Of a stretch of DNA of 55,683 nucleotides, positions 32,239-41,859 are shown in pieces. The stretch's first letter is position 1. The number at the start of each line of letters is the position of its first letter. The DNA is from a candidate division Zixibacteria bacterium 4484_95 (GTDB lineage: Bacteria; Zixibacteria; MSB-5A5; UBA10806; 4484-95): contig NATP01000019.1 in NCBI GenBank assembly GCA_002085375.1, positions 1-55,683 of the forward strand. The letters run 5' to 3'. A program made the position numbers and the translations under genes. The notes beneath the pieces were generated by a model, which saw only the letters and a program-made list of their open reading frames with translations, had not been told where the DNA came from and ran no database searches.

Positions 32239-33761
32239 ACCTTGCCTCGATAAATAATATGAAATCCGATTATAACCCTGTAAGCCTGGCAAAGTTGTTT
32301 GCCGGTCTTGATTGTGTTGTTGCCGGTGATTTTTCAGAGATGATGGTTACCGGCCTGGCAAACGATTCTCGCAAGGTGAAACCTGGAGATTTATTTTTCG
32401 CGGTGCCGGGTTTTGTTACCGATGGTAAAAAGTTCATTCCTGAGGCGGTATCGCTTGGAGCCACAGGGGTTGTTGTTCAATCTGATGTTTCTGGTATCGA
32501 AGGAGTACCGGTAATAAAGTGTAAAGATATAAAGAGAACGATGTCGGTGGTGGCAAATCGCTTTTTCGATTTTCCCTCTACAAGTTTACACATCGTTGGT
32601 GTTACAGGCACCAATGGCAAAACCACGGTCAGTTACCTTTTCACTCATATCATGGATTGTTGCGGAGAAAAATATGGTAGAATAGGAACTGTAGAATATT
32701 ACACGGGCAAACGCACGGTTAACGCCTTGAATACTACACCCGATGCTTTGGAACTGCAAACGCTTTTGGCAGAGATGAGAGATTTCGGGATGAGCGGTTG
32801 TGTTATGGAGGTATCGTCCCATGCGCTCGAGCAGGGTAGATGCAATGATATGGAATTTACCGGAGCAGTTTTTACGAACCTGACCCAAGACCATCTAGAT
32901 TACCATAAGGATATGGAGAATTACCTTAAGGCGAAATCGATTTTATTTTCTGACCTTTTAAAAGAAGATGGCTTTGCAATAATAAATATTGATGATCCGT
33001 ATTCTGGGAAGATTAAAAGCCTTTGCCGTGGTAAGATCCTTACGTTTTCAGTGATTGGAAGTTCGAACCGGGCTTCAACAGCTGATATAAAATTGATAGA
33101 TGGTGGTTGCAAGGATAACATCCGGTATTTCGAGGTGACGTTTGGAAATAGAACGCTTAGCGGAAGCATGCCACTTTTGGGGAGGTTTAATTTGTCAAAT
33201 GCGGCAGCGGCGATTGGAACTGCCATAAGTAGTGGATGCCGTTTTGATGAGGCAATTGAGGCACTGAAAACCTCTCCCCAGGTTCCCGGGAGAGTCGAAA
33301 GAATTGATCTTGGTCAACCTTTCGAAGTGGTCGTGGATTACGCTCATACACCCGATGCCTTAAAAAACCTTCTTACGGGAGTTGAATCATCCGGCGAAAA
33401 GATCCTTGTTTTTGGTTGTGGCGGAAACCGAGATAAAACAAAACGTCCTATCATGGGCAAGATAGCGGTTGAGTTTGCTGATAGGGTAATCATAACCTCC
33501 GATAATCCTCGAAACGAGAGTCCGACGAGAATAATAAATGACATATTAAAAGGCATTTCGCAAAAGGAGGATTGTATCGTTGTTGAAGATAGGAATAATG
33601 CTATCAGCGAGGCTTTAAAGAAAGCTAAACCTGATGATTTGGTAATTATCGCTGGCAAAGGACATGAGGATTACCAGGTGGTGGGCAATAGAAGGATTTA
33701 TTTTTCTGATGTAGATGTAGTAAAGAAATACCTGAAAAAAATGAGTCATGCGGGTTCTTGA
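32235..33761 (+). CDS. murE: UDP-MurNAc-L-Ala-D-Glu--meso-diaminopimelate ligase
   Basis: 508 residues. It adds the third amino acid of the peptidoglycan stem peptide. ATP-binding GVTGTNGKTTVSYLF and ligase motifs (NTTPDALELQ, MEVSSHALEQGR, VFTNLTQDHLDYH) are intact, as is VVVDYAHTPDAL. The substrate-selecting motif is DNPR at 423-426 followed by NESP, the form associated with meso-DAP, so the cell wall is probably DAP-type. ATG start in an overlap with ftsI. Confidence 0.95.
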   Translation: MNLASINNMKSDYNPVSLAKLFAGLDCVVAGDFSEMMVTGLANDSRKVKPGDLFFAVPGFVTDGKKFIPEAVSLGATGVVVQSDVSGIEGVPVIKCKDIKRTMSVVANRFFDFPSTSLHIVGVTGTNGKTTVSYLFTHIMDCCGEKYGRIGTVEYYTGKRTVNALNTTPDALELQTLLAEMRDFGMSGCVMEVSSHALEQGRCNDMEFTGAVFTNLTQDHLDYHKDMENYLKAKSILFSDLLKEDGFAIINIDDPYSGKIKSLCRGKILTFSVIGSSNRASTADIKLIDGGCKDNIRYFEVTFGNRTLSGSMPLLGRFNLSNAAAAIGTAISSGCRFDEAIEALKTSPQVPGRVERIDLGQPFEVVVDYAHTPDALKNLLTGVESSGEKILVFGCGGNRDKTKRPIMGKIAVEFADRVIITSDNPRNESPTRIINDILKGISQKEDCIVVEDRNNAISEALKKAKPDDLVIIAGKGHEDYQVVGNRRIYFSDVDVVKKYLKKMSHAGS

Positions 33762-35142
33762 ACTTATGAAAATAACCAGTCTTGAGGTGCGAGAGGCTTT
33801 GGGTGTTGAGCCCTTACGGGCAAATACCAACAATGGGTTGCCGGCTGAGTTGGTTGATGAGATTTCCTTTAATGGCGTGTCCACTGATAGTAGAACGGTT
33901 AATGAAGGCGACCTCTTTTTTGCCCTTATAGGTGAAAGGTTCGATGGACATAGTTTTGTCGAAGATGCTCTAACGAAGGGCGCTGTTGGGGTTGTGATAA
34001 GCAAAGACATCCACCCCTCCAGGGGTATCGTTTTTAAGGTAAAGGATACGCTTAAGGCTTTAGGCGAACTGGCTAAATCCTACAGATGTAAGTTTGATAT
34101 CCGGTGTGTTGCCATTACCGGTTCTAATGGCAAGACCACCACTAAAGAGATTCTGGCAACCTGTTTGGAAACATGTTTTCATACTCTAAAGACAACGGGC
34201 AATTTTAACAACTTAATTGGACTGCCATTATCGCTTTTCAACCTTGATGACGAATATAAAGCTGGGGTTTTTGAACTGGCTATGAGTGCGCCGATGGAGA
34301 TAGCACGCCTGGCTGAAATCTGCCAACCTCAAGTGGGAGTTTTTACTAATATAGCCCCTGTTCATCTTAAGACAATGAAGTCTATAAAAGATATTGCAAA
34401 AGCTAAATTTGAGCTTGTGGAAAGTTTGCCGCATGATGGGGTTGTGGTTTTAAATGCAGATGATAAGTATCTGGCAGGTTGGCGAAATTTGATAACACAA
34501 AAAGTGATAAAATACAGCCTGGAAAATGAGGCTGATTTCCGTGTGGAATCTGTTGAAAGTTCTTCTGGTGGTGCAAGTTTATTTAAGTTGAAAGGGGTTA
34601 AATATAAAATCAATCTCCCCGGGATACATAATATCTATAATGCTGTTGCCGCTATAGCTACTGCATCATATTTTGGATGTGACCTCCATAGATTAGTTGA
34701 GCCAATAGCCAATGTTAAAGCATACCATCTACGGTCCGAGGTCTTTGAAAGCTCGGGGGTTATTTTTATTAACGATTGTTATAATGCCAACCCGGTTTCG
34801 ATGCGATTAGCTGTTGATACACTTGTAAATTACCCTGCAAGGGGAAGGAAAATAGTAGTATTTGGCGATATGCTTGAGCTGGGAGATGATGAAAAAGATT
34901 TTCATGTAGAGGTGGGTGAATATTTGAATTTTAAAAATATCGATGTCCTTTTTGCATTTGGTAACCTTGCCCGTTATTACCTTGAGGGATTTAAGGGTGG
35001 CTTGGGGAAACATTTTAGAGAAAAGGTGAAACTGGCTGAAAGCCTTAAAAGTTTTTTGCGTGCTGGTGATGTTGTCCTTGTTAAAGGTTCAAGGGCAATG
35101 GCTTTGGAAGAGATTAGCGAGATGTTTAAGGAGAAAAGCTGA
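33748..35142 (+). CDS. murF: UDP-MurNAc-tripeptide--D-alanyl-D-alanine ligase
   Basis: 464 residues from ATG 33748. ATG 33766 (MKITSLEVREALG) is equally plausible and would start 4 nt after the murE stop; neither has a clear ribosome site. MurF adds D-Ala-D-Ala. ATP site ITGSNGKTTTKEI, NFNNLIGLPLSLF (family: NxNNxxGxPL), GVFTNIAPVHL, IPG-like NLPGIHNIYNAVAA, and INDCYNANPVSM near the C-terminal domain. Confidence 0.95.
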   Translation: MRVLELMKITSLEVREALGVEPLRANTNNGLPAELVDEISFNGVSTDSRTVNEGDLFFALIGERFDGHSFVEDALTKGAVGVVISKDIHPSRGIVFKVKDTLKALGELAKSYRCKFDIRCVAITGSNGKTTTKEILATCLETCFHTLKTTGNFNNLIGLPLSLFNLDDEYKAGVFELAMSAPMEIARLAEICQPQVGVFTNIAPVHLKTMKSIKDIAKAKFELVESLPHDGVVVLNADDKYLAGWRNLITQKVIKYSLENEADFRVESVESSSGGASLFKLKGVKYKINLPGIHNIYNAVAAIATASYFGCDLHRLVEPIANVKAYHLRSEVFESSGVIFINDCYNANPVSMRLAVDTLVNYPARGRKIVVFGDMLELGDDEKDFHVEVGEYLNFKNIDVLFAFGNLARYYLEGFKGGLGKHFREKVKLAESLKSFLRAGDVVLVKGSRAMALEEISEMFKEKS

Positions 35143-36227
35143 TGCTTTATCATCTGCTCTATCCATTAATAGAATATTTCAGCGGATTTAATATTTTTAA
35201 ATATATAACTTTCCGCACAGCATATGCCACTATTACAGCTATGCTGATTAGCTTCGTTTTCGGAAGCATGTTTATTCGGTATTTGAAGCGAAAACAGGTG
35301 CAAGAGAAAATCCGTGAAGATGGACCTAAAACTCATTTTGCTAAAGAAGGTACCCCGACGATGGGCGGTCTTTTGATTTTAATATCTATCTTGGTTCCGA
35401 CATTGTTATGGGCTGACCTGACAAACACTTACATTCTTCTGATTCTTTTTGTGACGGTATGGATGGGACTTCTTGGTTTTCTGGATGATTATCTTAAAGC
35501 GGTTAAGAACCAAAAGAAAGGAATAGTGGCAAGAAAGAAATTTGTTGGACAGATATTGCTGGGATTAATATTGGGAGCTATTCTTTATTTTAAACCTCCT
35601 GACCCCATGTTCACCACAGCTACCGGCTTACCGTTTTTTAAGAATCTTTATTTGGATTTTGGCTTGTTGTATATCCCCTTTGTTGTTGTGGTGATTACCG
35701 GTTCGTCCAATGCTGTAAATCTTACTGATGGTCTTGACGGTTTAGCCATTGGTCTGGTGGGGATATGCGCCCTTGGCTTTGCCGGCTTATCATACATTAC
35801 GGGACGTGTCGATTTTACCAGTTATCTTGATATCGAATATTTCAAGGGGGCTGGGGAGTTAACTATTTATTGCGGTGCTCTGGTAGGTGCCTGTCTTGGG
35901 TTTTTGTGGTTCAACTCAAACCCGGCACAGGTTTTTATGGGAGACACCGGTGCGCTTGCTCTTGGGGGTGCTTTAGGCGCAATTGCTCTTTTGCTGAAAA
36001 AAGAGATAATTCTGGTAATCATAGGGGGTGTGTTTGTAGCTGAGGCGATTTCGGTAATCATTCAGGTGCTGTATTTCAAGTTGACCGGTAAACGGGTATT
36101 CAAAATGGCGCCGTTACATCATCATTTTGAATTGTGCGGATGGCCCGAACATAAGGTGACCGTTCGTTTATGGATAGTGGGTGTGATATTTGCCTTGATC
36201 AGCTTGAGCACGTTGAAGATAAGATGA
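35142..36227 (+). CDS. mraY: Phospho-MurNAc-pentapeptide transferase
   Basis: 361 residues, ten membrane helices expected. MraY moves phospho-MurNAc-pentapeptide onto undecaprenyl phosphate to make lipid I. Motifs: GPKTHFAKEGTPTMGG at the N-terminal loop, LGFLDDYLK (Asp pair), NAVNLTDGLDGLAIG, VFMGDTGALALGG and the APLHHHFELCGWPEHKV histidine loop. All are intact. The start shares its A with the murF stop and the end overlaps murD by ATGA. Confidence 0.96.
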   Translation: MLYHLLYPLIEYFSGFNIFKYITFRTAYATITAMLISFVFGSMFIRYLKRKQVQEKIREDGPKTHFAKEGTPTMGGLLILISILVPTLLWADLTNTYILLILFVTVWMGLLGFLDDYLKAVKNQKKGIVARKKFVGQILLGLILGAILYFKPPDPMFTTATGLPFFKNLYLDFGLLYIPFVVVVITGSSNAVNLTDGLDGLAIGLVGICALGFAGLSYITGRVDFTSYLDIEYFKGAGELTIYCGALVGACLGFLWFNSNPAQVFMGDTGALALGGALGAIALLLKKEIILVIIGGVFVAEAISVIIQVLYFKLTGKRVFKMAPLHHHFELCGWPEHKVTVRLWIVGVIFALISLSTLKIR

Positions 36228-36961
36228 TAAAATTTGAGGGGAAAAAGGTGAGTGTTATCGGGGCGGCTCGCTCAGGGTTAGCCTCGGCGGTAGCATTAAA
36301 AGAGCTGGGTGCAAGAGTATTTTTATCGGAGTTAAAGGATACAGGTGATTATGGCGAGATGGTCAGGATTCTCAAATACCGCGATATAAAATTTGAATTC
36401 GGTAAGCACAGCGATGATGTGTTCGATTGCCAGCTTATGGTGACAAGTCCGGGAGTACCATTCGATGCAGAGGTTTTAAACCGCGCCCGTGAGAAAAATA
36501 TCAAAATCATTTCCGAGTTGGAACTTGGGTTTTTGCTTTGCCCGGGTAAGATAATAGCTATCACAGGTTCCAATGGAAAAACTACAACCACTTCCCTTAT
36601 AGGGGAGATATTTTCGCATTCGGGAATAAAGTACCGGGTTGCGGGCAATATCGGAAAACCATTTGTCGCTATCGCTGCTAATGTTAGCCATGACGGTTGG
36701 GCTATACTTGAGGTGTCAACGTTCCAGCTTGAGTGGATAGACAGATTCAAACCCAAGGTGGCAGCGGTGCTGAATATCACCCCGGACCATCTCGATCGAC
36801 ATCGCAGTATGGAAAATTATATTGCATTGAAGTTCAAGGTTTTTTCAAATCAGAACGGTACAGATCTGGCAGTTTTAAATGCGGATGATAAAAATTTGCA
36901 GAATTATAAACCGGTATCAGAGGTATTGCGTTTTTCTGTCATGGTCATAAAAAGGTCATAA
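36224..36961 (+). CDS. murD: UDP-MurNAc-L-alanine--D-glutamate ligase, N-terminal part (broken gene)
   Basis: Starts at ATG 36224 in an ATGA overlap with mraY; the open frame upstream of it is mraY sequence in another frame. MurD adds D-Glu. N-terminal domain (VSVIGAARSGLASAVAL) and ATP-binding domain (ITGSNGKTTTTSLIGEI, GNIGKPF, LEVSTFQLEWI, LNITPDHLDRH, LNADDKNLQ) are normal through VLRFSV near base 36938. There the frame is lost: this ORF ends in MVIKRS, and homology resumes in another frame after a gap of about 15 residues relative to other MurD proteins. Confidence 0.88.
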   Translation: MIKFEGKKVSVIGAARSGLASAVALKELGARVFLSELKDTGDYGEMVRILKYRDIKFEFGKHSDDVFDCQLMVTSPGVPFDAEVLNRAREKNIKIISELELGFLLCPGKIIAITGSNGKTTTTSLIGEIFSHSGIKYRVAGNIGKPFVAIAANVSHDGWAILEVSTFQLEWIDRFKPKVAAVLNITPDHLDRHRSMENYIALKFKVFSNQNGTDLAVLNADDKNLQNYKPVSEVLRFSVMVIKRS

Positions 36962-37530
36962 CCAGCGTTGATAAGATTAGTATTAAAGGGCTGCATAATC
37001 TTTCTAACGCCTGCGCTGCGGCAGCATGTTCTTCTGTAGCTGGTGTCGATACCGAGTCTATTGCTGCCGGTTTGAGGTCTTTTAAGGGAGTGGAACACCG
37101 GCTGGAGGAGGTGGGGCTCATTGGAGGGGTGAGCTTCATTAATGACTCAAAAGCAACTAATGTAGATGCTGTTTATCAGGCGCTTCAGTCGGTGTCCCCT
37201 CCTGTTGTTTTGATTGCTGGAGGGTTATACAAAGGCGGTGATTTTTCCATCTTGAATGATTTGGTGAAAAAATATGTAAAGGGTATTGTTTTAATTGGAG
37301 AAGCCTCTGGTATAATCGCAGATACATTTGAGAGTATCACACATCTCTACAATGCAGGTTCGCTTGAAGAGGCGGTTAGGACAGCTTATGAGGTTGCCGG
37401 GTCGGAGGGGACGGTGTTGCTATCACCCGGTTGCGCCAGTTTCGATATGTTTGAGAATTTTGAACACAGGGGACATATGTTCAAGCTAGCTGTAAATAAA
37501 CTGGAAACGGAAGTTGGGTCAGCATGTTGA
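36940..37530 (+). CDS. murD: UDP-MurNAc-L-alanine--D-glutamate ligase, C-terminal part (broken gene)
   Basis: Continuation of murD in a different frame with no start codon or ribosome site of its own. It opens with HGHKKVITSVDKISIKGLHN, equal to the region just before the family's GxHNxxNxxAA, and goes on with VEHRLEEV, SFINDSKATNVDAV, VLIAGGLYKGGDF and VLLSPGCASFDMFENFEHRG. From the last good residue of the first part to HN there are about 20 residues, where B. subtilis and E. coli have about 35. The MurD reaction is essential, so an error in the sequence is more likely than a true loss. Overlaps ftsW by 7 nt. Confidence 0.88.
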   Translation, partial: HGHKKVITSVDKISIKGLHNLSNACAAAACSSVAGVDTESIAAGLRSFKGVEHRLEEVGLIGGVSFINDSKATNVDAVYQALQSVSPPVVLIAGGLYKGGDFSILNDLVKKYVKGIVLIGEASGIIADTFESITHLYNAGSLEEAVRTAYEVAGSEGTVLLSPGCASFDMFENFEHRGHMFKLAVNKLETEVGSAC

Positions 37531-38657
37531 AATCGCCAGAAAAAGCAATAATGATTTCTGTTGTTTTGCTGATGGCAACCGGTTTGGTGTTTATATACAG
37601 TGTCTCGGGACCATATAGCCAATCTAAGGGGCTTTCGGTTTGGTATTATTTTTTACGACAGGGAATCTGGGCAGGTTTGGCACTGGTCGTTTTGTTTATA
37701 TGTTCTACTTTAAACTATCGCAAGTTCTTGAGATTGTCGCCCGTGTTTTTAGTCGGTTCGTTATTGTTGTTGTTAGTGGTTCTGTTTACACCGGCAATAA
37801 ATAATGTACACCGCTGGTTGAGGTTTGGTTTTTTGTGGGTTCAACCGTCGGAAATTTTCAAAATTTCGCTTTTAATGTATTTAGCTTACTCTTTTGGTAA
37901 TAAAAAAATGAATCTGAAAGACGGAAAAAAGTTGTGGCCAAAACTTGTGATTATCGGTATCGGTCTTCTTTTAATAGCCAAAGAGCCTGATTTAGGTACT
38001 ATGATGTTAGTGTTTTTAACGACCGCTTTGGTTTTGTTTATAGCCGGGATTGATATCAGGTACCTTTTGGTTGCAGGTGTAATGGTTATGGTTATAGGAT
38101 GTGTTATGGTTTTTGGTTTTGGTTATGAAAAAGATCGACTCAATGATTATATTTCCTCATTGAAGGATCCACTTAGGACTGATATCCCCGCTTCTCGATC
38201 TGGGGGATACTACCAGACCCGTCAGTCCCTCATAAGTATTGGCTCAGGTGGTTTAGCTGGCAGAGGGTTAGGCGGTGGTTGTCAGAAAAACCTTTTTCTT
38301 CCTGCTCCCCATACCGATTTCATATTGTCCGCCTCAGCCGAGGAGGGCGGATTTCTATTTTGCTTATATTTATTAAGTTTAATGTTAATTTTTTCAATGG
38401 GAACCCTTAAAATAGCAACCATGGCAGTAGACCTGGAGGGATTTTTACTGGCGGCTGGTTTGGGAAGTATTATAACCTTTCAGGCGGTTATTAACATAGG
38501 TGTCGCATTGGGACTGTTGCCGATTACCGGTATGACCTTACCATTTTTCAGCTATGGTGGGTCATCTTTAGTAATCTGCAGTGCCGCCACCGGTATGATT
38601 CTGTCGGTTGCTCGTTATGGTAGAATTCCGAAGGTGAGGTTTATAAAAGCGCTATGA
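37524..38657 (+). CDS. ftsW: FtsW, septal peptidoglycan glycosyltransferase (SEDS family)
   Basis: 377 residues with about ten membrane helices. FtsW polymerises lipid II at the septum with its partner PBP, here FtsI. SEDS landmarks are present: NNVHRWLRFGFLWVQPSEIFKIS, KEPDLGTMMLV, GYYQTRQSLISIGSGGLAGRGLG, LPAPHTDFILSASAEEGG (conserved Asp) and LPITGMTLPFFSYGGSSL. Starts inside the end of murD and overlaps murG by ATGA. Confidence 0.95.
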   Translation: MLKSPEKAIMISVVLLMATGLVFIYSVSGPYSQSKGLSVWYYFLRQGIWAGLALVVLFICSTLNYRKFLRLSPVFLVGSLLLLLVVLFTPAINNVHRWLRFGFLWVQPSEIFKISLLMYLAYSFGNKKMNLKDGKKLWPKLVIIGIGLLLIAKEPDLGTMMLVFLTTALVLFIAGIDIRYLLVAGVMVMVIGCVMVFGFGYEKDRLNDYISSLKDPLRTDIPASRSGGYYQTRQSLISIGSGGLAGRGLGGGCQKNLFLPAPHTDFILSASAEEGGFLFCLYLLSLMLIFSMGTLKIATMAVDLEGFLLAAGLGSIITFQAVINIGVALGLLPITGMTLPFFSYGGSSLVICSAATGMILSVARYGRIPKVRFIKAL

Positions 38658-39745
38658 GAATTTTATTTGCAGGTGGGGGGACCGGCGGTCATTTGGTACC
38701 AGCTATAAATATTGCCAACGCCCTGAAAGACAAACTCGAGGATGTACAATTTCTGTTTGTTGGAATTAAAGGTGGTATGGAAAAACCCCTGTTAGCAAAA
38801 AGTGGTTTTCCAACCGAGGAGATAGAGGTTGTAGGATTAAAAAGAAATTTTTCGGGGATGTTGGATTTTTCCAAAAAGATTATGCGAGCTTATGCCCAAT
38901 CTGATAAGCTGGTTCGTGGTTTTGGGCCGGAGATAGTTGTTGGCACGGGGGGTTATCTTTCTGCACCGGTGGTGCTTGCTGGTAAAAGGCGTAGAGCTCG
39001 CATACTTATCCAGGAACAGAATATCTTTCCCGGTTTGGCAACGAGATTTTTAGCTCGTTTCGCCGATAAAATCTGTTTGGCATTTGAAAGTTCAAAAAAG
39101 TACTTTCATGGTATCAGGAATATTGTGGTCACCGGCAATCCTCTCAGAGATGATTTAAAACTGCCTAAGGGTAATGGTTTCCTTAATGAGTTTGGTTTGC
39201 AATCGGGTAAAAAGGTGTTACTTATAACCGGCGGAAGCCGTGGAGCGCATTCGATAAACAAAGGTATTGCCGGTTTCCTTAAAAAGGGGCTTTTGCCTCC
39301 GGACTGGCAAGTTCTCTGGCAAACTGGCAGTGTCAAATTTGATGAGACTGCGAATATGGTTAAAGATATAGATTTTGCTGGCCGCTTAGTACCATTTATT
39401 GAGTTGATGCCCAAGGCTTATGCCATATCCGACCTTGTTGTATGCCGGGCTGGAGCGATGACATCATCAGAGTTATTAGCGCTGGGCCTTCCGGCTATTC
39501 TTGTGCCATATCCACATGCAGCGGGTAACCATCAGATGAGAAATGCTCTTGATTTAAAGAACAAGGGTGCGGTAGAGGTGATTGCCGATTCGAAATTGCA
39601 ATCTGATGAATTTGCCAATTTGTTGAGGGGTCTTTTAAATGATGAGTCAAGGCGCGATAAACTGGCCTTAAAAGCGTGTTCGCTGGGCAATACAAGCGGC
39701 ACCGAGGCAATTACCAAGGAGATTATTAAGCTATATGAAGTTTAA
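38654..39745 (+). CDS. murG: UDP-GlcNAc--lipid I N-acetylglucosaminyltransferase
   Basis: 363 residues. MurG makes lipid II at the inner face of the membrane. GT-B fold with the N-terminal GGGTGGHLVPA loop (G7-H13), VVGTGGYLSAPVVLA, LIQEQNIFPGLATRFLA, LLITGGSRGAHSIN and the donor-site region VVCRAGAMTSSELLALGLPAILVPYPHAAGNHQ. Complete. Overlaps both neighbours. Confidence 0.96.
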   Translation: MRILFAGGGTGGHLVPAINIANALKDKLEDVQFLFVGIKGGMEKPLLAKSGFPTEEIEVVGLKRNFSGMLDFSKKIMRAYAQSDKLVRGFGPEIVVGTGGYLSAPVVLAGKRRRARILIQEQNIFPGLATRFLARFADKICLAFESSKKYFHGIRNIVVTGNPLRDDLKLPKGNGFLNEFGLQSGKKVLLITGGSRGAHSINKGIAGFLKKGLLPPDWQVLWQTGSVKFDETANMVKDIDFAGRLVPFIELMPKAYAISDLVVCRAGAMTSSELLALGLPAILVPYPHAAGNHQMRNALDLKNKGAVEVIADSKLQSDEFANLLRGLLNDESRRDKLALKACSLGNTSGTEAITKEIIKLYEV

Positions 39746-41120
39746 GCGGATAAAGAAGCTTCATTTTGTGGGCATTGGTGGAACAGGAATGTGTGGAATT
39801 GCCGAAGTGCTTTTCAATCTTGGTTATTCGATATCCGGCTCGGATTTAAAGAAAACCGAAGTAACACAACACTTGGAAAGTCTGGGAATCAACATAAATT
39901 ACTTTCATAAGGAAGAAAATATTAAAGATGCTGACGTTGTTGTTTATTCCTCGGCGATAAAGCCTGACAATCCCGAGTTAATCGTTGCTACGGCAAAAAA
40001 AATCCCTATTATCCCACGAGCTGAAATGCTGGCCGAGCTGATGAAATTGAAATTTTCGATAGCTGTGGCCGGCACTCATGGTAAAACAACGACCACTTCT
40101 CTTATAGGGCATGTATTAAGTAAATGCGGTTTTGACCCTACCGTTATTGTTGGTGGACGGGTTCTGGGTGTGGGAACGAATGCTTATCTTGGCAAAGGTG
40201 ATTATGTGGTAGCTGAAGCTGATGAGTTTGACCGCTCACTTTTACGTTTTTATCCAACTATGGCGATTATCACCTCGATTGAACCGGAGCATATGGAATG
40301 TTATGATAGTATTGATGATCTGTATAATTGTTTTGTCGAGTTTGCTTCGAGAGTGCCGTTTTATGGTAGCATTATCTATTGTCTGGATGATTCCGGCCTT
40401 CAGCAGGTAAGAGAACGTTTCACCAGGCCAAGTATATCCTATGGTTTCTCCCGTCATGCTGATTTACATGCCGGAGAGCTGTCTTATTCGTCGGGTGGTA
40501 TATCTTTTGTCTGTTATTCAAACAACAATACCCTGGGAAGGGTTAGGGTCCCTCTTTACGGTAAACATAACGTTTTAAACTCCCTGGCTGTTTTGGCCGT
40601 GGCGTTAGACCTTGAGATACCATTTGAGAAAGCAACATCTGCGCTTGCATCTTTCCCGGGCGTGAGCAGGCGGATGGAGCTTGTGGGCCAGGTTGATGGC
40701 GTTAAAGTGTATGATGATTTTGCACACCATCCTACCGAGATAAAGATTACCCTCGAAGGTGTGCGCAATAGTTTTACTGGTAGAATTGTGGTTGTTTTTC
40801 AACCGCATCTTTACTCGCGCACTAAAACTTTTTATAAAGAATTCGGTTCTTCTTTCTTTGATTCTGATATGCTTATCGTAACGGACATTTATCCCTCGCG
40901 TGAAAAACCAATCCAGAACGTTACCGGTGAGCTTGTAGCAGAAGCGGCTAAAAAGTCGGGACATAAACAGGTAGAATATATAAAGGATAAAAGCAAAATC
41001 GCTGGTTTTCTAAAGGAGAAATTAAAAGCAGGTGATCTGGTGCTGGTTATGGGGGCAGGAGATATATATCATCTATCGCCACAGATAATAAAAGAAATCG
41101 AGGTTGGAAAGAGAAGATGA
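39735..41120 (+). CDS. murC: UDP-N-acetylmuramate--L-alanine ligase
   Basis: 461 residues. MurC adds L-Ala, the first stem-peptide residue. HFVGIGGTGMCGIAEVL at the start, ATP loop AGTHGKTTTTSLIG, VAEADEFDRSLLRFYP, ITSIEPEHMECY, GKHNVLNSLAVLAVA, VYDDFAHHPTEIKITL and VVFQPHLYSRTKTF are all intact. Overlaps murG by 11 nt and ftsQ by 4 nt. The ligase set murC-D-E-F is thus all here, but no murB or ddl follows, as it does in many dcw clusters. Confidence 0.96.
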   Translation: MKFKRIKKLHFVGIGGTGMCGIAEVLFNLGYSISGSDLKKTEVTQHLESLGININYFHKEENIKDADVVVYSSAIKPDNPELIVATAKKIPIIPRAEMLAELMKLKFSIAVAGTHGKTTTTSLIGHVLSKCGFDPTVIVGGRVLGVGTNAYLGKGDYVVAEADEFDRSLLRFYPTMAIITSIEPEHMECYDSIDDLYNCFVEFASRVPFYGSIIYCLDDSGLQQVRERFTRPSISYGFSRHADLHAGELSYSSGGISFVCYSNNNTLGRVRVPLYGKHNVLNSLAVLAVALDLEIPFEKATSALASFPGVSRRMELVGQVDGVKVYDDFAHHPTEIKITLEGVRNSFTGRIVVVFQPHLYSRTKTFYKEFGSSFFDSDMLIVTDIYPSREKPIQNVTGELVAEAAKKSGHKQVEYIKDKSKIAGFLKEKLKAGDLVLVMGAGDIYHLSPQIIKEIEVGKRR

Positions 41121-41857
41121 AAAAACTTCTGGGTGCATTTATCATAGTTTCATTGGCTGTTGTCACCGGTCGGTACGTATATCTTGAATTGAGTCGGTTA
41201 CCGTTTTTTAATTTATCTGAGGTTGAAATAAAATGTCCTGAAAATATTGACCGGGGCGATGTATTGGAGATATCCGGATTGAAGATTGGTGAGTCGATTT
41301 TTTATCAGGACCTTAATAAAGCTACTGATTCACTTCTGGAGATAAGGGGAGTGCAATCAGTTAAGATTAGAAGATTATTACCGGCATCGATAAGGATAAA
41401 TCTTGAAACGGATGAGTTAGTTCTTTTTGTTAAAACCGACAAAATATACGGTTTGACAAAAAGCCAGAAACTTTTAAGAGTAGCAAATCCTAAGAATATT
41501 CTTCCAGTGGTGACAGGACTTGGTGTTGTGAAATCACAGAATGTTCGGGATGGTAATATAAAATCAAACATGCTTGACTATTTTGATAAGGTTAAGCTCT
41601 GTTATGCTATAGATGTTTACGAAGAGATGAGGATGTTATCCGAAAATCTGGCAAATCGGCTATCGGAAATTCACTTTACAGGTTCCGACCGGATTGTTTT
41701 GTATTTCGATCCGGGTGGCGTGAAGGTTTTACTTCCCTTACAGGGTCGACGGAAAGCACTCTCCAGGCTTTCGGTATTAGATTTCAATGGAATTCTGGGC
41801 AATTCCGGTTCATTTGATATGACAGGGGGCAGGATGGTTGTCAGAAGAAGGATTTGA
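41117..41857 (+). CDS. ftsQ: Cell division protein FtsQ (POTRA domain)
   Basis: 246 residues. N-terminal membrane anchor (LLGAFIIVSLAVVTGRYVYL) followed by a POTRA-like domain: FNLSEVEIKCPENIDRGDVLEISGLKIGESIF, then SLLEIRGVQSVKIRRLLPASIRINLETDE, which matches the alpha/beta signature of FtsQ/DivIB. The rest is the FtsQ beta domain. FtsQ links FtsL/FtsB to the rest of the divisome in the periplasm. Identity is low, as usual; gene order supports the call. Overlaps murC and is 2 nt from ftsA. Confidence 0.88.
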   Translation: MKKLLGAFIIVSLAVVTGRYVYLELSRLPFFNLSEVEIKCPENIDRGDVLEISGLKIGESIFYQDLNKATDSLLEIRGVQSVKIRRLLPASIRINLETDELVLFVKTDKIYGLTKSQKLLRVANPKNILPVVTGLGVVKSQNVRDGNIKSNMLDYFDKVKLCYAIDVYEEMRMLSENLANRLSEIHFTGSDRIVLYFDPGGVKVLLPLQGRRKALSRLSVLDFNGILGNSGSFDMTGGRMVVRRRI

Positions 41858-41859
41858 GC

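Noticed and set aside
33041-33080. GTTCGAACC string that recalls a tRNA T-loop
   Set aside because: It lies in murE coding sequence and no cloverleaf can be built around it.
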